From the NCBI RefSeq assembly GCF_000801105.2, contig NC_079514.1:25770293-25834292 (forward strand): a stretch of 64,000 nucleotides of DNA. Direction: 5' to 3'. The translations under genes and the position numbers were made by a program. How positions within the stretch are numbered: position 1 is the stretch's first letter; each line of letters begins with the position of its first letter. The DNA is from Raphanus sativus. Taxonomy: Eukaryota > Streptophyta > Magnoliopsida > Brassicales > Brassicaceae. The notes below the pieces were generated by a model. The model was not told the DNA's origin. It did no database searches and saw nothing but the letters and a program-made list of their open reading frames with translations. Positions 41,987 through 53,012 of this stretch are shown here, piece after piece.

Positions 41987-42535
41987 TGTTGGGCCCGAAT
42001 ATGGCCCGATAGCTGTCTGCTGAATGATGAAAAATGATAACAGGCCGCGACTGGCCCATCACGAATTCGACACCTAAGAGGAGCTAAGTTAAAGCCGAAG
42101 GCTGAGAGCTAAGGCGATCGTTAAAGAGGTCACGGTGAAGAGGAAGCTCACATCATAACAATAAGAAGCGCAGGACCCGGTCAAAGGGAAGCTGTTGCGG
42201 ATACCACCTCAAGCGGAGAGGATCTCGGAGATTAGTTGAAGACAATCGAATGAAGTCCAAGGCTATTTAAAGAGAAGTGGAGGACTGAAAAGAGGATCGG
42301 ATTCAACTCATTTTTTTACTCAACATTCATCAAAAACATTCTCATTGTAAACACTCTTATAATCTTTGTATTCATCAAAGATCACCTTTTGTAATCATCC
42401 TATTTCTATTATATCAATACAAATCGCAGTTCATTCTACAAGTTCTTACGGGATTCAGCCCGCGATAATCTTTCCCTAACCTTTCCTAAACATTAAACCT
42501 GATCTAAAATCTAGGTGTGAGTTTTACCCCTCACA
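41987..42535 (+). repeat. T1 3' LTR (549 bp)
   Basis: It starts TGTTGGGCCCGAATATGG and ends TTACCCCTCACA, with the TATA-like GGCTATTTAAAGAG at about 42260-42275. It pairs with the inverted LTR at 4612-5145. Confidence 0.93.
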
Positions 42536-43664
42536 CCTGGGGCATTAAGGCTGTCAAGGGAGATCAGGAAAATGCTAGGTCCTGCTATCAGACTACCCTA
42601 AAAGGAAAGACCCATGTCTTATAGAAATTACAGAAGAAGCTTCAGGCCCCGCATACCGAAGAGCCGGAAGTGGAAGAGATGGATGAGGTTTCACTCATAG
42701 AAGGGAACTTGGGTCGAAACTTAAAGATAGGCTCCAAGCTTCCAGAGGGACTAAGAAGGAGATTGGTCGACTTCTTGAGATCCAACTCCGACTGCTTCGC
42801 CTGGTCCCATGAGGACATGCCTGGAATTGATCCCGACGTCATCATGCATCAACTCCAAGTGGATCCAATGCATCCTCCTGTCAGACAGAAGAGGAGGAAA
42901 TTCGCCCCTGAAAGGAACGAGATAATCAACGAAGAGGTCAAGAACCTACTGGATGCCGGATTCATACGAGAGGTGCAATACCCGGAATGGCTAGCTACTG
43001 TAGTGGTCGTTAGGAAGAAGAATGGGAAGTGGAGAGTCTGTATCGACTTCACGGACATTAATAAATCCTGTCCTAAAGACCCCTTCCCCTTGCCTCACGT
43101 CGACAAGCTAGTCGATGCAACTACTGGTCATCAGCTGATGAGTTTCATGGATGCATTCCCCGGATATAACCAGATCCTAATGCATCCTGACGATCAAGAG
43201 AAGACCTCGTTTATGACCTCAAGGGGCATCTACTGTTACAAGGTCATGCCTTTTGGATTGAAGAACGCAGGTTCGACCTATCAGAGGCTTGTCAACATGA
43301 TGTTCGCCGATCAGATAAGGCAGACCATGGAGGTCTATATTGATGATATGCTGGTGAAGTCCCTAGACGCTGAGGACCATATCTCACACCTTCAACAAGC
43401 CTTCACCACTCTCAGGAGGTACAACATGAAGTTGAACCCTTCAAAGTGCTCGTTTGGGGTAAGCTCTGGGAAGTTCCTGGGATATATAGTCACCCACAAG
43501 GGCATTGAAGCAAACCCAGAGCAGGTGAGAGCAATCCAGGTGATACCTTCCCCTCGTAATGTCAAGAAGGTTCAAAGACTGATGGAAGGATGGCCGCCAT
43601 GAGTAGGTTCATCTCCAGACTATCCGACAAGTCGCATGCCTTCTTTGAAACCTTGAACGACCCC
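42536..43664 (+). pseudogene. pol: T4 protease end, TAG and reverse transcriptase
   Basis: The first codons ([18 protein letters not shown]) complete the T4 protease that stops at 5146. A TAG follows at 42622-42624 in the context TTA TAG AAA TTA, in frame with RT. RT then reads DCFAWSHEDMPGIDPD (about 42790-42835), RRKFAPERNEIINEEV, FMDAFPGYNQILMHPDDQ (43145-43200), VMPFGLKNAG (43243-43272) and VYIDDMLVKS (43332-43362). A one-base shift near 43583 ends the long frame at 43602, and the shifted frame continues to the AT1 insertion at 43664/43665. Confidence 0.86.
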
Positions 43665-44816
43665 TGATATATGGTGTTTTTCACATCATTGTATATAGGT
43701 TTTCATTTGTTTCAAGTCACTAATTCGTGTCATTCTAGTCCTTTTTGACCTTTTATAGGTCTGGAGTTAGTAGAAGAGAGAAGAGAAGGTGCCTGATGAA
43801 AAGATGTCCTTTTGGAGCAATCCTGCGGAGAACACTCAAGTAGAACAGTCCCGAGACTGTTCTCTATCAAGCGGAACAAGCAGACGGAGTGATCCGGAGA
43901 TTGTTTCCGACGAATATGGAAACTCTTTATTTCGGGAATTAAAGCCCTGTTGCCCTAATCTCTTTTCTTCTGATTGGGGCCTCCATATAAAACGCCATCT
44001 ATCTTTTTACTATTTTCTTACGCTAGTTTTTACAAGAGAACACTGTGATTTGCGATCTGCAACTTGTAAGGGAGAAGAATCCATCCTCTCATAGAGAAGA
44101 TCATCTAAACCCTATTGTTTTCTACGCTGTTCTTATGCAATTTTATTCAGGATTTATGTCTTTGATTCTTTGCATCATGATCGAGTAGTAGCCTTGCTCG
44201 CCTAGGGTTTTTAGGGTGTTGAGACATGAGCTAAACATAGATAAGCAGTCCATAACTGTTCTTCATTCATACTGTTCTTACTGCTTTCATTAACCTGATC
44301 ACTTGATGTTAGATAACTAGTTCATCACCTAGTTAACCGCTTAGGAGATAACTTGACATGTATTGAATGAGCTTAGTATCCCTAATCAGCGAAAGTAGAT
44401 ATTAGGGTGGTAAGTGAACTGATCGGACCTGTTCTCTAAAGCTTGCAATTGATCCTCATCCCAAAGACAGTTAGGTGGTGAGATCGATCTGCAAAGCGAT
44501 CACTGCCACGACAGTGGAGTGTTCCAGCTGAGTGATCCGAGTTCTAGAAAGCACTTCATCGCGCTTGAATAATTGTTTGGCTCCAATTCAACACCCAATG
44601 AAATACCCTAGGCTAGCTCTTGTTTAATTGAATCAATCTCGTGTTTTATTTGCTTGTTAACTATCGTCACTTTATAACCAAATCCATATCTTCATCTTAG
44701 CTTGATTTCGAAACTTATAAAACTAGAGTGTAGACTGGTCCTCTGGATTTGAATCTCAAGTACTACAATTGCAACTGTTAACTTGGCAGTAGCAAGGATT
44801 CATTTTTAGTGTATCA
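43665..44816 (+). repeat. AT1 5' LTR (1152 bp)
   Basis: It starts TGATATATGGTG and ends TTAGTGTATCA. The TATA box is in CTCCATATAAAACGCC at about 43980-43995. The ORF at 43789-44094, also present in the 3' LTR, shows no known domain and is probably incidental. Confidence 0.94.
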
Positions 44817-44821
44817 AGTTT

Positions 44822-44841
44822 TGGTGCCGTTGCGACGGGGA
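44822..44841 (+). other. AT1 primer-binding site, tRNA-Asp type
   Basis: TGGTGCCGTTGCGACGGGGA, close to the Athila consensus complementary to tRNA-Asp (TGGCGCCGTTGCCGGGGA) but with mismatches. Confidence 0.75.
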
Positions 44842-44885
44842 CCAGATTTTTTACCTCTAATTTTCGGAGCAACGCACAAGGACCA

Positions 44886-46616
44886 TTGCATCAGCTTACC
44901 AACGAGGAACTAGCGAGATTGGAACGACAGAACCATCAACAGCCGAGATCAACGAACACCAACATGGGTGATCACCAAGATGATCTCACTGCTGCGTTTG
45001 CACTCATGCAACAGCAGATGCAGCAGATGCAGCAAACTATCCAAGCGCAGCAAGCTGCTCTGAATGCTGCGAACCAGCAGAACCAACAGGAGGAAGTTGT
45101 CCAGATCGGCCAGAGAAACTTACTGCGCAATCTGCCTGCTACGCGATCTGCCATCAACCCTCCACCGTGCACTAGGCAAGACTTTGAGATCAAGCCAGCC
45201 TTGATAAGTCTAGTGCAAAGGAAGATCTTCAATGGACTTCCTGCTGAGATACCGATGGACCACATCGAGCACTTTGAGAAGATGTGTGGTTTCACTAAAG
45301 CGAATGGAGTACCACCCGATTTCATCAAGTGTACTCTGTTCCCTTTCTCTCTTGATGGGAAAGCTGCTCGCTGGCTTGATTCCCTACCCACGGGATCACT
45401 CACCACTTGGGAACAAGTCCGAGAGGCCTTCTTAAGCCACTTCTACATGAAATCGAAGACGGCAGCTCTAAGACAGAAGACCGTGACCATCAAACAGTTG
45501 GTGGATGAGCCATTCTGCGATGCATGGGAGCGATTCAACGTCTACCGCAGAGAGTGCCCGCATCACGGTTTTGAGGAAGACTATCTGCTGGGAGTGTTCT
45601 ACGATGGAGTAGGCTGGGAGTACAGGAACGCTTTGAACTCAGCCAGTAAGGGAGATTTCATGACCCAATCCACTCAAGGTGCCTTCGAGTTGATCGAGAA
45701 CATGGCCTCAAGCTCAGCTGATAATAACCGCGAGACTGATCGCACTTAGAAGGTGAAAAGCATCGATAACAGCAAGATTGATGAGCTCTCTGCCAAGGTC
45801 GATCAGCTGATTAAGAGCAACCAGAACCAGGTTTTCATCATGGAAGAATCCCCTCAGGATAAAGCAACCGCGGATGGCACATCAGAGGCAGATCAGTCAG
45901 CTGAGGATCAGCATGAAGTGAGCTATGTGAATGGGCAAGGATGGCAGTTCAAGAACTATCACCCGAACCCTAACGTGAGGAACAATCCCCACCTGTTCAA
46001 TGCCCCTAAACCAGACGATAAAGCTCAAGGAAATCAGGGTCAGAACAGTGGATACCAAAGGCCTTATGGCAATCAGGGAAGAACCTTTGTCCTCAACCCA
46101 GCTCAGAATGCCCAGTTCCATAGCCAGAAACAGCCGGTTAATCAGCAGGCTGCACAACCGGCTCAACTGTTCCAAGGACAGCAGATCCAAGGGAAAGCAC
46201 TGAACCAGGTCACAAACGACATCAACACCAGGATGAATCATATGTTCAATGACCTGAGTGTCAAGTATGACAATGTCTCAAGCCATATGAGACATATGGA
46301 TATTCAGATTGCTCAGACTGCTGAGAGTGTGAAGAGACAGCAAGGAACTCTCCCTGGAAAAACAGACAAGAACCCCAAGGAGTGCAATGCAGTAGGTCTA
46401 AGGAGTGGAAAGCAACTGCCTGATCTGGACCCCAGGAGATTCACATCGGCTGAGAAAGGGAAGCAGAAGGATTCGGATCAGCCCACCTAAAGTTGTACTC
46501 ACAGATGAGGAAGAGGCAGAACAACCTACTGAGACTGTTCCGACTGAAGCAGAGCGACCCGCTGGGGTTGTTCCACCGACTGCAGCACCTTCTTCTGCTC
46601 GTCAGTATGTACCAAA
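44886..46616 (+). pseudogene. gag: AT1 gag, with an internal stop and a frameshift
   Basis: The frame starts near 44886, has a Gln-rich stretch (LMQQQMQQMQQTIQAQQ) and the gag core (IPMDHIEHFEKMCGF, LDGKAARWLDSLPTGS, CPHHGFEEDYLLGVFYDGV; 45240-45610). It meets a TAG at 45747-45749 and continues in the same frame from 45753 with an Asn/Gln/Pro-rich tail (YQRPYGNQGR) to 46490. A shift near 46475 leads to the acidic linker (VVLTDEEEAEQPTETVP) that runs to the N2 insertion at 46616. After N2 the frame goes on at 54949. The 45747 TAG is probably a decayed CAG, because its context is not a known readthrough signal. Confidence 0.85.
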
Positions 46617-47701
46617 TGTGGGAACCGAAATTCGCACTGTCGATTTTGATTAAGTAAAACGGAGGAAAGCTAAGTAAACCTAACTTTCCCTGAAGGTCCG
46701 GATTCTCTGCGACAACCAACGACAAGTGATCAAATAAATGCGGAAAGGTTTTATTAAGAATTGAGACTGGACCTTAAGGAAGGCTGCCTACGTACCCCTT
46801 TCGAGGATCAAGTCGGACGTAGTTCAGTTGGAGTTGTTTGAACAAGAGATCGAACTGCCTGGCGGAGTTCGTCTAGTACGAGCGTTGGACATTGAAACAG
46901 GCATGTCGAGATTAATGCCTAGGGTTTCTATGTGCGGAACTCTAAGTAAAAGGATTGTTAGATCCTTCCGAGAGAGACAGGAGCCTGCGGACAAGATGAA
47001 AATAGAACGAGAGGCGGCCGGACGTTCTAGGTCCTACCTTGCTAGTCTACCGCCTAAATTCTAAGTTCTTAACCTAACATGAGCTCTCTAGGTCTCCAAT
47101 CTCGGATTTCTCTCTCTCTTAGTGATTTTCGCTCTGACTTTCTTCCTCTCCCAAAGCTCCTTTATATACTCCTTCTTATGACGGTCTATTCTCCTCCTGG
47201 GCCGCAAGGCGGGCTTCTTTCCATTTTCGTCGGCTTTCATCGGGAAACTTGACATTTATCTTCGGGAAACTTGACATTTATCCTTCCGGAAATTTAGCAT
47301 TTATCTTGCTATGCAAAGATAAACGTAAATCGTCGTATCTATCTCAGATAATCGTAAACGGACTGTTCGATCGTGTTTGGTCCCTTTCGGGCCGTTTCCA
47401 GGACTTCTGTTGTTTTCTACGATTTCTTTGGAAGTTCTTCGTTCGTTCGTAGAGTTGAGACGAGTGGTGTCTTAAGATGACCATCGCTGTTTCGTACGAA
47501 GAATCTAAGATCTTCCTTCCCGTCGATATCTTACGAGTTTCCGAGATGTTTCCGACGGTCTTAGATTGGAGTAAGAACCGGAGTTTCGTACGCGGAATCT
47601 CGATGATTCGTCCTGCGAGGACTTGGGAAAGACTCGAAGTATGGACTTCTGATTGCCGGGGACTGGGATTCGTGTACCGAAGATTGTTGTCCGAAGACCC
47701 G

Positions 47702-47990
47702 AGCCAGCACGGGGCTAGCCGCCCGGCGGCCACGGCCAGCACGGGCGCTAGCCGCCGGCGGCCACGGCCAGCACGGGGCTAGCCGCCCGGCGGCCACGGC
47801 CAGCACGGGCGCTAGCCGCCGGCGGCCACGGCCAGCACGGGGCTAGCCGCCCGGCGGCCACGGCCAGCACGGGCGCTAGCCGCCGCCGGCCACGGCCAGC
47901 TAGGGGCTAGCCGCCCGGCGGCCACGGCCAGCACGGGTGCTAGCCGCCGGCGGCCACGGCCAGCACGGGGGCTAGCCGCCCGGCGGACAG
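47702..47990. repeat. GC-rich tandem array in N2 3' LTR
   Basis: About nine units of 31-33 bp of the two alternating forms seen in N1. The 5' LTR has the matching array at 54100-54387. Confidence 0.93.
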
Positions 47991-48430
47991 GACCAGCACG
48001 TGCGTCTTGACGAGGGCTTCGATTCGATATCTTGATCGTTTTCTGAGTCCTCACGGTTTGAGAGAACGGGCTCTTCGAAGTTTTCCGGCGGCCAGGACCA
48101 GCACTGGCGCTAGCCGCCCGGCGGTCATGACCAGCACGGCTCTAGCCGCCGGCGGCCAGGACCAGCACGTGCGTCTCGACGAGGGCTTCGATTTGATATC
48201 TTGATTGTTTTCTGAGTCCTCACGGTTTGAGAGAACGGGCTCTTCGAAGTTTCCCGGCGGCCGAACCAGCACGGGGCTTAGCCGCCCGGCGGCCAGGACC
48301 AGCACGGGGGCTAGCCGCCGCCGGCCAGGACCAGCACGTGCGTCTCGACGAGGGCTTCGATTTGATATCTTGATCGTTCTCTGGGTCCTCACGGTTTGAG
48401 AGAATGGGCTCTTTGAAGTTTAAAGGAGGA
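47991..48430. repeat. 169-bp higher-order tandem repeat in N2 3' LTR
   Basis: The string GACCAGCACGTGCGTC starts at 47991, 48160 and 48329, each time followed by CGAGGGCTTCGATT, CTCACGGTTTGAGAGAA and, in the first two units, two or three GC-rich array units. The third unit ends in unique LTR sequence. N1 has a single copy (about 10914-11000). The N2 5' LTR repeats the pattern at 54388, 54558 and 54728. Confidence 0.9.
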
Positions 48431-48544
48431 TTCCTTGTCGTTCGGCCTGTCCAAACTTAGATTACTTCTCGTTTCTTCCTTATACTTTCGTATGACAAAT
48501 AGACTTAGCCGTTGATTTCGAGATAACCGTTTTTGACCCCAACA

Positions 48545-51404
48545 GTTAGCCCCCAGCATGCAAGATGCGGGAGCGATCTTGCGGGCGGAAGATTATGAGT
48601 TGAAAATCGAAATTTTTGGCTAAGAGTATTTCATTGCGGAAATCCACATCACCTTTGATTGGCGATCTTGAACGTGACGTCGGGAAGACCGTGAGTTCGT
48701 TGCTCAACTTTGACTCGATTCTTGCTGGTCCGAAATCCGTGTGCACCCTTGTCCTGCATTCGGAGGGTTCGGAGGACCAGGACCACGCAGTCAAGGATCG
48801 CGAAGCCGGCGCATATGAGACATGCAGTGGTGGTGCGACCAATGGAGGCGACGGTGAGACCGTTCCTACTTTGGGTGAGTTTTGAGGATGAAGGTGATGC
48901 TCCGGGGAGCGTCTAGGTTTATCAATCCCTTTAGAGATTTTTATTTTGATTACATTTCGGCCGTTGGTTGGCCATTATGTATGATTTCGGGACTGGCCGT
49001 TGGTGGCTTTGAGTCCCTGCCCTTTTTAGGGCGTTGTATTGAACTCGCGGTATGCATTTATAAAATATTTTGCGTTTAGAACTTCTGTTTGTCGAAGTTA
49101 GAGGGGCAGGGTGTGAGTTGTCGTCTCATTCCTGCCTCCCTGACGATCACCGTATCCGTAGTTTGTACAAAGCGAGATTTTCCTGCGGTTTACGATTTAC
49201 GCGAAAATTCGTGAAAACGTACAGACTTGAGTGAAGAGACAAGTTTTGGGATCTCGCGTCGTTGACGCTTTGCCTATGAGATGTTAAGATACCAGCAAGG
49301 CTGGGTTTAGGGCAAGACCTAGGTTTACTCTCAGACTGAGGCTGTGCGATGACAAATCGGCTTTCGTTTTGCCTGTTTGTGATTTTAACCTGATTCGTAC
49401 CGTTTTAAAATCCGCGAAGTGGTATCGGCTTATATGATTTGTATGGGCACGAATCGAGCTACTTCCTTTACGAAGTGCTGAACCAAATTTGGATTTTTTG
49501 TATAGCGCGCTATGGGATCCTTGTCGGATGTAAAAGAGCCTACCCTTAGGTGGCTTGTTTGTTTAGGACGTTAGAGTTCGTTTGTTGTGATCAGCAACAA
49601 CGAAATGATGCCGTTTTGAAGGCGTATGAATTTGTTATCGAAAAATGTTTATCCGAGCACGAAGCGACGTCTCGCAGTGCTGCGATTTTATTTTTCTCAT
49701 GCCATAAGAGGATTATGGGCTTTCGCTTATGATTTGATTTATACTTTCGTCAAGTGTTAAGGATAGAATCCGAGTAGTCCGTATGCTACTTTTTAGCGAG
49801 CGATTTTAGGTGTAAGCGATGAGAGACATGTGTCTGGATGTGATAATCGTTTCATGGATATTGGATCCGTTGTCGCAGTCGTTTAGTAGTTGGCGAATTG
49901 TGTTGAGGATTTAGGACCGAAGGGTCGCGTAAATTTTACCAGGGGGGGGAAGCGTCTAACTTCACTATGTTTCGTGAAGTGTTGGCCTTCTGAGATTTGT
50001 TTTTGTAAGAATGACTCGTATAGCTCTGGGAGCTTTGCTACGAGCGTTTCTTTTCGTGCCGCGTTTCATGGGGCGTATAGAACTTAATCGATTTGATGAT
50101 AAGTTTAAGATCTTCCGTTTAACCATTTGGTTGTTAGGATCAAGTTTCGTTATCGTATGATTTCCGATTTTGGGTTATACGACAAACTGCTTGCATAATA
50201 TCCGTTTGACGTTTTACGACAAATCGTGGATTGTCTTTTTTAGCCGTTACACGGTTGGAGCGGTGGTCGCTAAGTATTGTGGATCGGCATGGAGGCTGAC
50301 TTCAGCCGTTTAGCCAAGGAAGTCGTTGGTAAAAGACCAGTCCATGACCCTTTGTGTTACCGTTAAGATCGTGTTTAGTTGACGATTGTCCTTAATGGCG
50401 ATGTCGAGTGCATGTTCGGGCTTTATGGAAAGACGTAGTTGGTCGAGGGCCGAATAGAGTTCGTCGAGATAGACATGCCAATCATAGAGGAGTTTTCCAA
50501 GTTATGGGTGATGGCTTTTCGAAACGATTTTCCACTTTAGGTTTCGTTTATTGGCGAAAGTTGCTTCGGGTTACTCATGAAGTTTTACCGAAGGTTATTT
50601 CGTTAATTTTGTAGCTCTCCGTCGTGCCATTAGTCTCACGGAAGCGGAAAGAGTATGCCAAGGATGCGCGGCGATCGTTTCTCGGTTTTTCGAGAGATTA
50701 GATCGGTTTGCGCGTTCTGCCTAAACAGTCAAGGAACAATAGAACGAAACTGGAAGAAAATGCCTAAGACTTATCTTGCTAGACTATCCACCTAGGTTCT
50801 AAGTTCCCTAAATTTTACGGCAGTTTACAAGACGTTCCCATTCCTTTCCTACGAAAAAATTAAAACTTTGATAAAATTTTCTAAGTCGGATGTACCTTAG
50901 TCTCATTGATTACTCGAGATTGCCTCATGTCCGTTCCTCTTTGTCTTCTACCGTTTCATCGTCAAAGGTCTTCGAAAAGTCCGATACTGAATCGAGAATT
51001 GATTTTTGATGAAACATGAAGGAACAGTGCAGAATCGTTGCAGAATCGTTGAAGCAAAGGGAGGAGAAGTAGGCGAAACTCGAAGAAGGCTAAGGTGGGT
51101 AGACAAATGAAAACGAATGGCAAGATGTCACTCGAGTGGGGCTTCTTGTTTCGTCAAGCTATGAGCGAACTGGTCAGGTCAAGAAGCTTACGATCTTATT
51201 ATACTTTACGAATGATGTTTCGTAAAATATTGTTGAGCTTTATCTAACGAGAGTTTTTTCACAAAATGTTGTCGAGTTAATTTTACGGAAACTTTTTTGT
51301 AAAATGTTGTCGAGTTTAATCATGCAAAAGCTGTCTCGTGAAATATTTCGAGAATTTATTTTACGAAAGGTGTTCCGTAAAATGTTATCGAATTTTAGCA
51401 TTAG
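48545..51404. other. N2 internal region without recognisable genes
   Basis: It is the counterpart of 11128-13985 in N1, including the degenerate TTTACGAA/GTAAAATGTTGTCGAG repeats at about 51190-51405. No ORF shows a motif I recognise. Confidence 0.8.
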
Positions 51405-52105
51405 AGACGCTGATTTTCGTCGGCCTCCATACTTATCGGGAAACTTGACATTAATCTTCGGGAAACTTAGCATTTATCTTGTTACGTAAAGATAAATGTA
51501 AATCGTCGTATCTATCTTAGATAATCGTAAACGGACTGTCCGATCACGTTTGGTCCCTTTCGGGCCGTTTCTAGGACTTCCGTTGTTTTCTACGATTTCT
51601 TCGGAAGTTCTTCATTCGTTCGTAGAGTTGAGATGAGTGGTGTCTTAAGATAACCATCGCTGTTTCGTACGAAGAATTTAAGATCTTCCTTCCCGTTGAT
51701 ATCTTACGAGTTTCCGAAGTGTTTCCGACGGTCTTAGCTTGGAGTAAGAACCGGAGTTTCGTACGCAGAATCTCAATGATTCGTCCTGCGAGGACTTTGG
51801 GAAAGACTCGAAGTACAGATTTCTGACGGCCGGGGCCTGGGACTTGTGTACCAGAGATTGTTGTCCGAAGACCCGAGCCAGCACGGGGCTAGCGGCCCGG
51901 CGGCCACGGCCAGCACGGACGCTAGCCGTCGGTGGCTATGGCCAGCACGGGGCTAGCCGCCCGGCGGCCACGGCCAGCACTGGTGCTAGCCGCCGGCGGC
52001 CATGGCCAGCACGGGGCTAGCCGCCCGGCGGCCATGGCCAGCACGGCACTAGCCGCCGGCGGCCACGGCCAGCACGGGCGCTAGCCGCCCGGCGTCTACG
52101 GCCAA
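51405..52105 (-). repeat. Internal LTR-like block with GC-rich array in N2
   Basis: It is the counterpart of 13986-14715 in N1, with the array at 51885-52105 (about seven units). It has the same orientation as the LTRs, is more diverged from them than they are from each other, and ends in the truncated RT frame. Confidence 0.8.
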
Positions 52106-52940
52106 GGCCGGGGTCGGCTGCTCGGTTCCTTCGGTTTACGAGTGTTCGTGTTCGTAATGTTGATGTTGATCCCGGCATATCTTCCGCAGTCCAAGCGAAT
52201 GTGTTAAGGTTCTTCTTGAGACACGCGATGAGTTCTGCTTTCAACGGATCGCGGAGATTGGCTCCAATCTCCACGCACCGCTCTGGGTTAGTCTCGTCGA
52301 GGCAGACCGAAATTACCGGTTCGCAAGTGGGCTCACGTTTCCCTTCTAGGACCTCAGCTCTTTGCGATTGCCAGAAGATTTCTGGAGGGTCCTGCGATGC
52401 TGGTTCGTGGGTTGCTTGCTTTTTTGGTTTAATTTCGGGCTCGGAGTTTTTTCCGTTTTAACCCAGTGGCAAAGCAGACTTGCGGCACTTTACGATCTCC
52501 TTGTATTGTTTCCACTCCGGAGAGGGTTGGAAATTTGAGGCACAGATGGAAAGTCGAGGGGATCGCTCGCATGGAATTTAACCACGGAGTCCCGACGATC
52601 GCGTTATATGCTGCTGGACCGTCGACTACCAAAAATTCCACCGTCTTCGTGACGCTCCCGGCTCTGACCGAGAGATCGACCGAGCCGAGGGTCATTGTGA
52701 TGTTTCCTGAGAGTCCGATTATCGGATTGGGATCGTCCGTGATAGCGTTTAGGTCTATTCCCATCCTCTCGAGGGTGTTTTTATATATAATATTGGTCGA
52801 GCATCCGGTGTCGACCAATATTTTCGCTACGTCGATGTCCTGGATCGTTAGTCTGATAACGAGGAGTTTGTCATGAGGTTTGGCTCGATCAGCCGTTGCT
52901 CTGTCCCCGAATGACACGATGTTGCGGACAGGTGATGTGG
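52106..52940 (-). pseudogene. N2 protease and truncated RT, frameshifted
   Basis: The protease frame runs from the ATG near 52943 (MATSPVRN; a longer reading to 53121 starts in the LTR) through ILVDTGCSTNIIYKNTLERM to 52429. A one-base insertion in a T-run near 52446-52451 shifts the frame relative to N1. The RT start (LNTFAWTAEDMPG) follows in another frame and ends in the array. Confidence 0.8.
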
Positions 52941-53012
52941 CCATGCTGTTGTTACCAATCGTAGGTTTTTGAGTAAGAGAATCCGACCCCCCCCCTCCTT
53001 CTAGCGCCAAAC

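Larger units (their letters stand above)
36078..42535 (+). mobile_element. T1: 3' half (RNase H to 3' LTR)
   Basis: On the plus strand it reads archaeal-type RNase H, integrase, tandem repeats, an antisense gene, purine tract (AGCTGGGGGCAAC at about 41974-41986) and the 3' LTR, followed by the CCTGG target duplication. Bases 36078 to about 36400 repeat, in inverse orientation and with small indels, the sequence at about 1-325, so the two halves of T1 overlap there. Confidence 0.9.
46617..48544 (-). repeat. N2 3' LTR (1928 bp)
   Basis: It has the same ends as the N1 LTRs. The TATA box is at about 47157-47171 on the minus strand. The GC-rich array is at 47702-47990, followed by three 169-bp units. 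Confidence 0.93.

Noticed and set aside
43789..44094. 101-codon ORF present in both AT1 LTRs
   Set aside because: It lies over the TATA region, has no recognisable motif, and is present twice only because LTRs are duplicated.
45747..45749. TAG in AT1 gag as a second programmed readthrough site
   Set aside because: The following bases (AAGGTG) do not fit a known leaky context, and the stop is within gag. Decay of a CAG codon is simpler.
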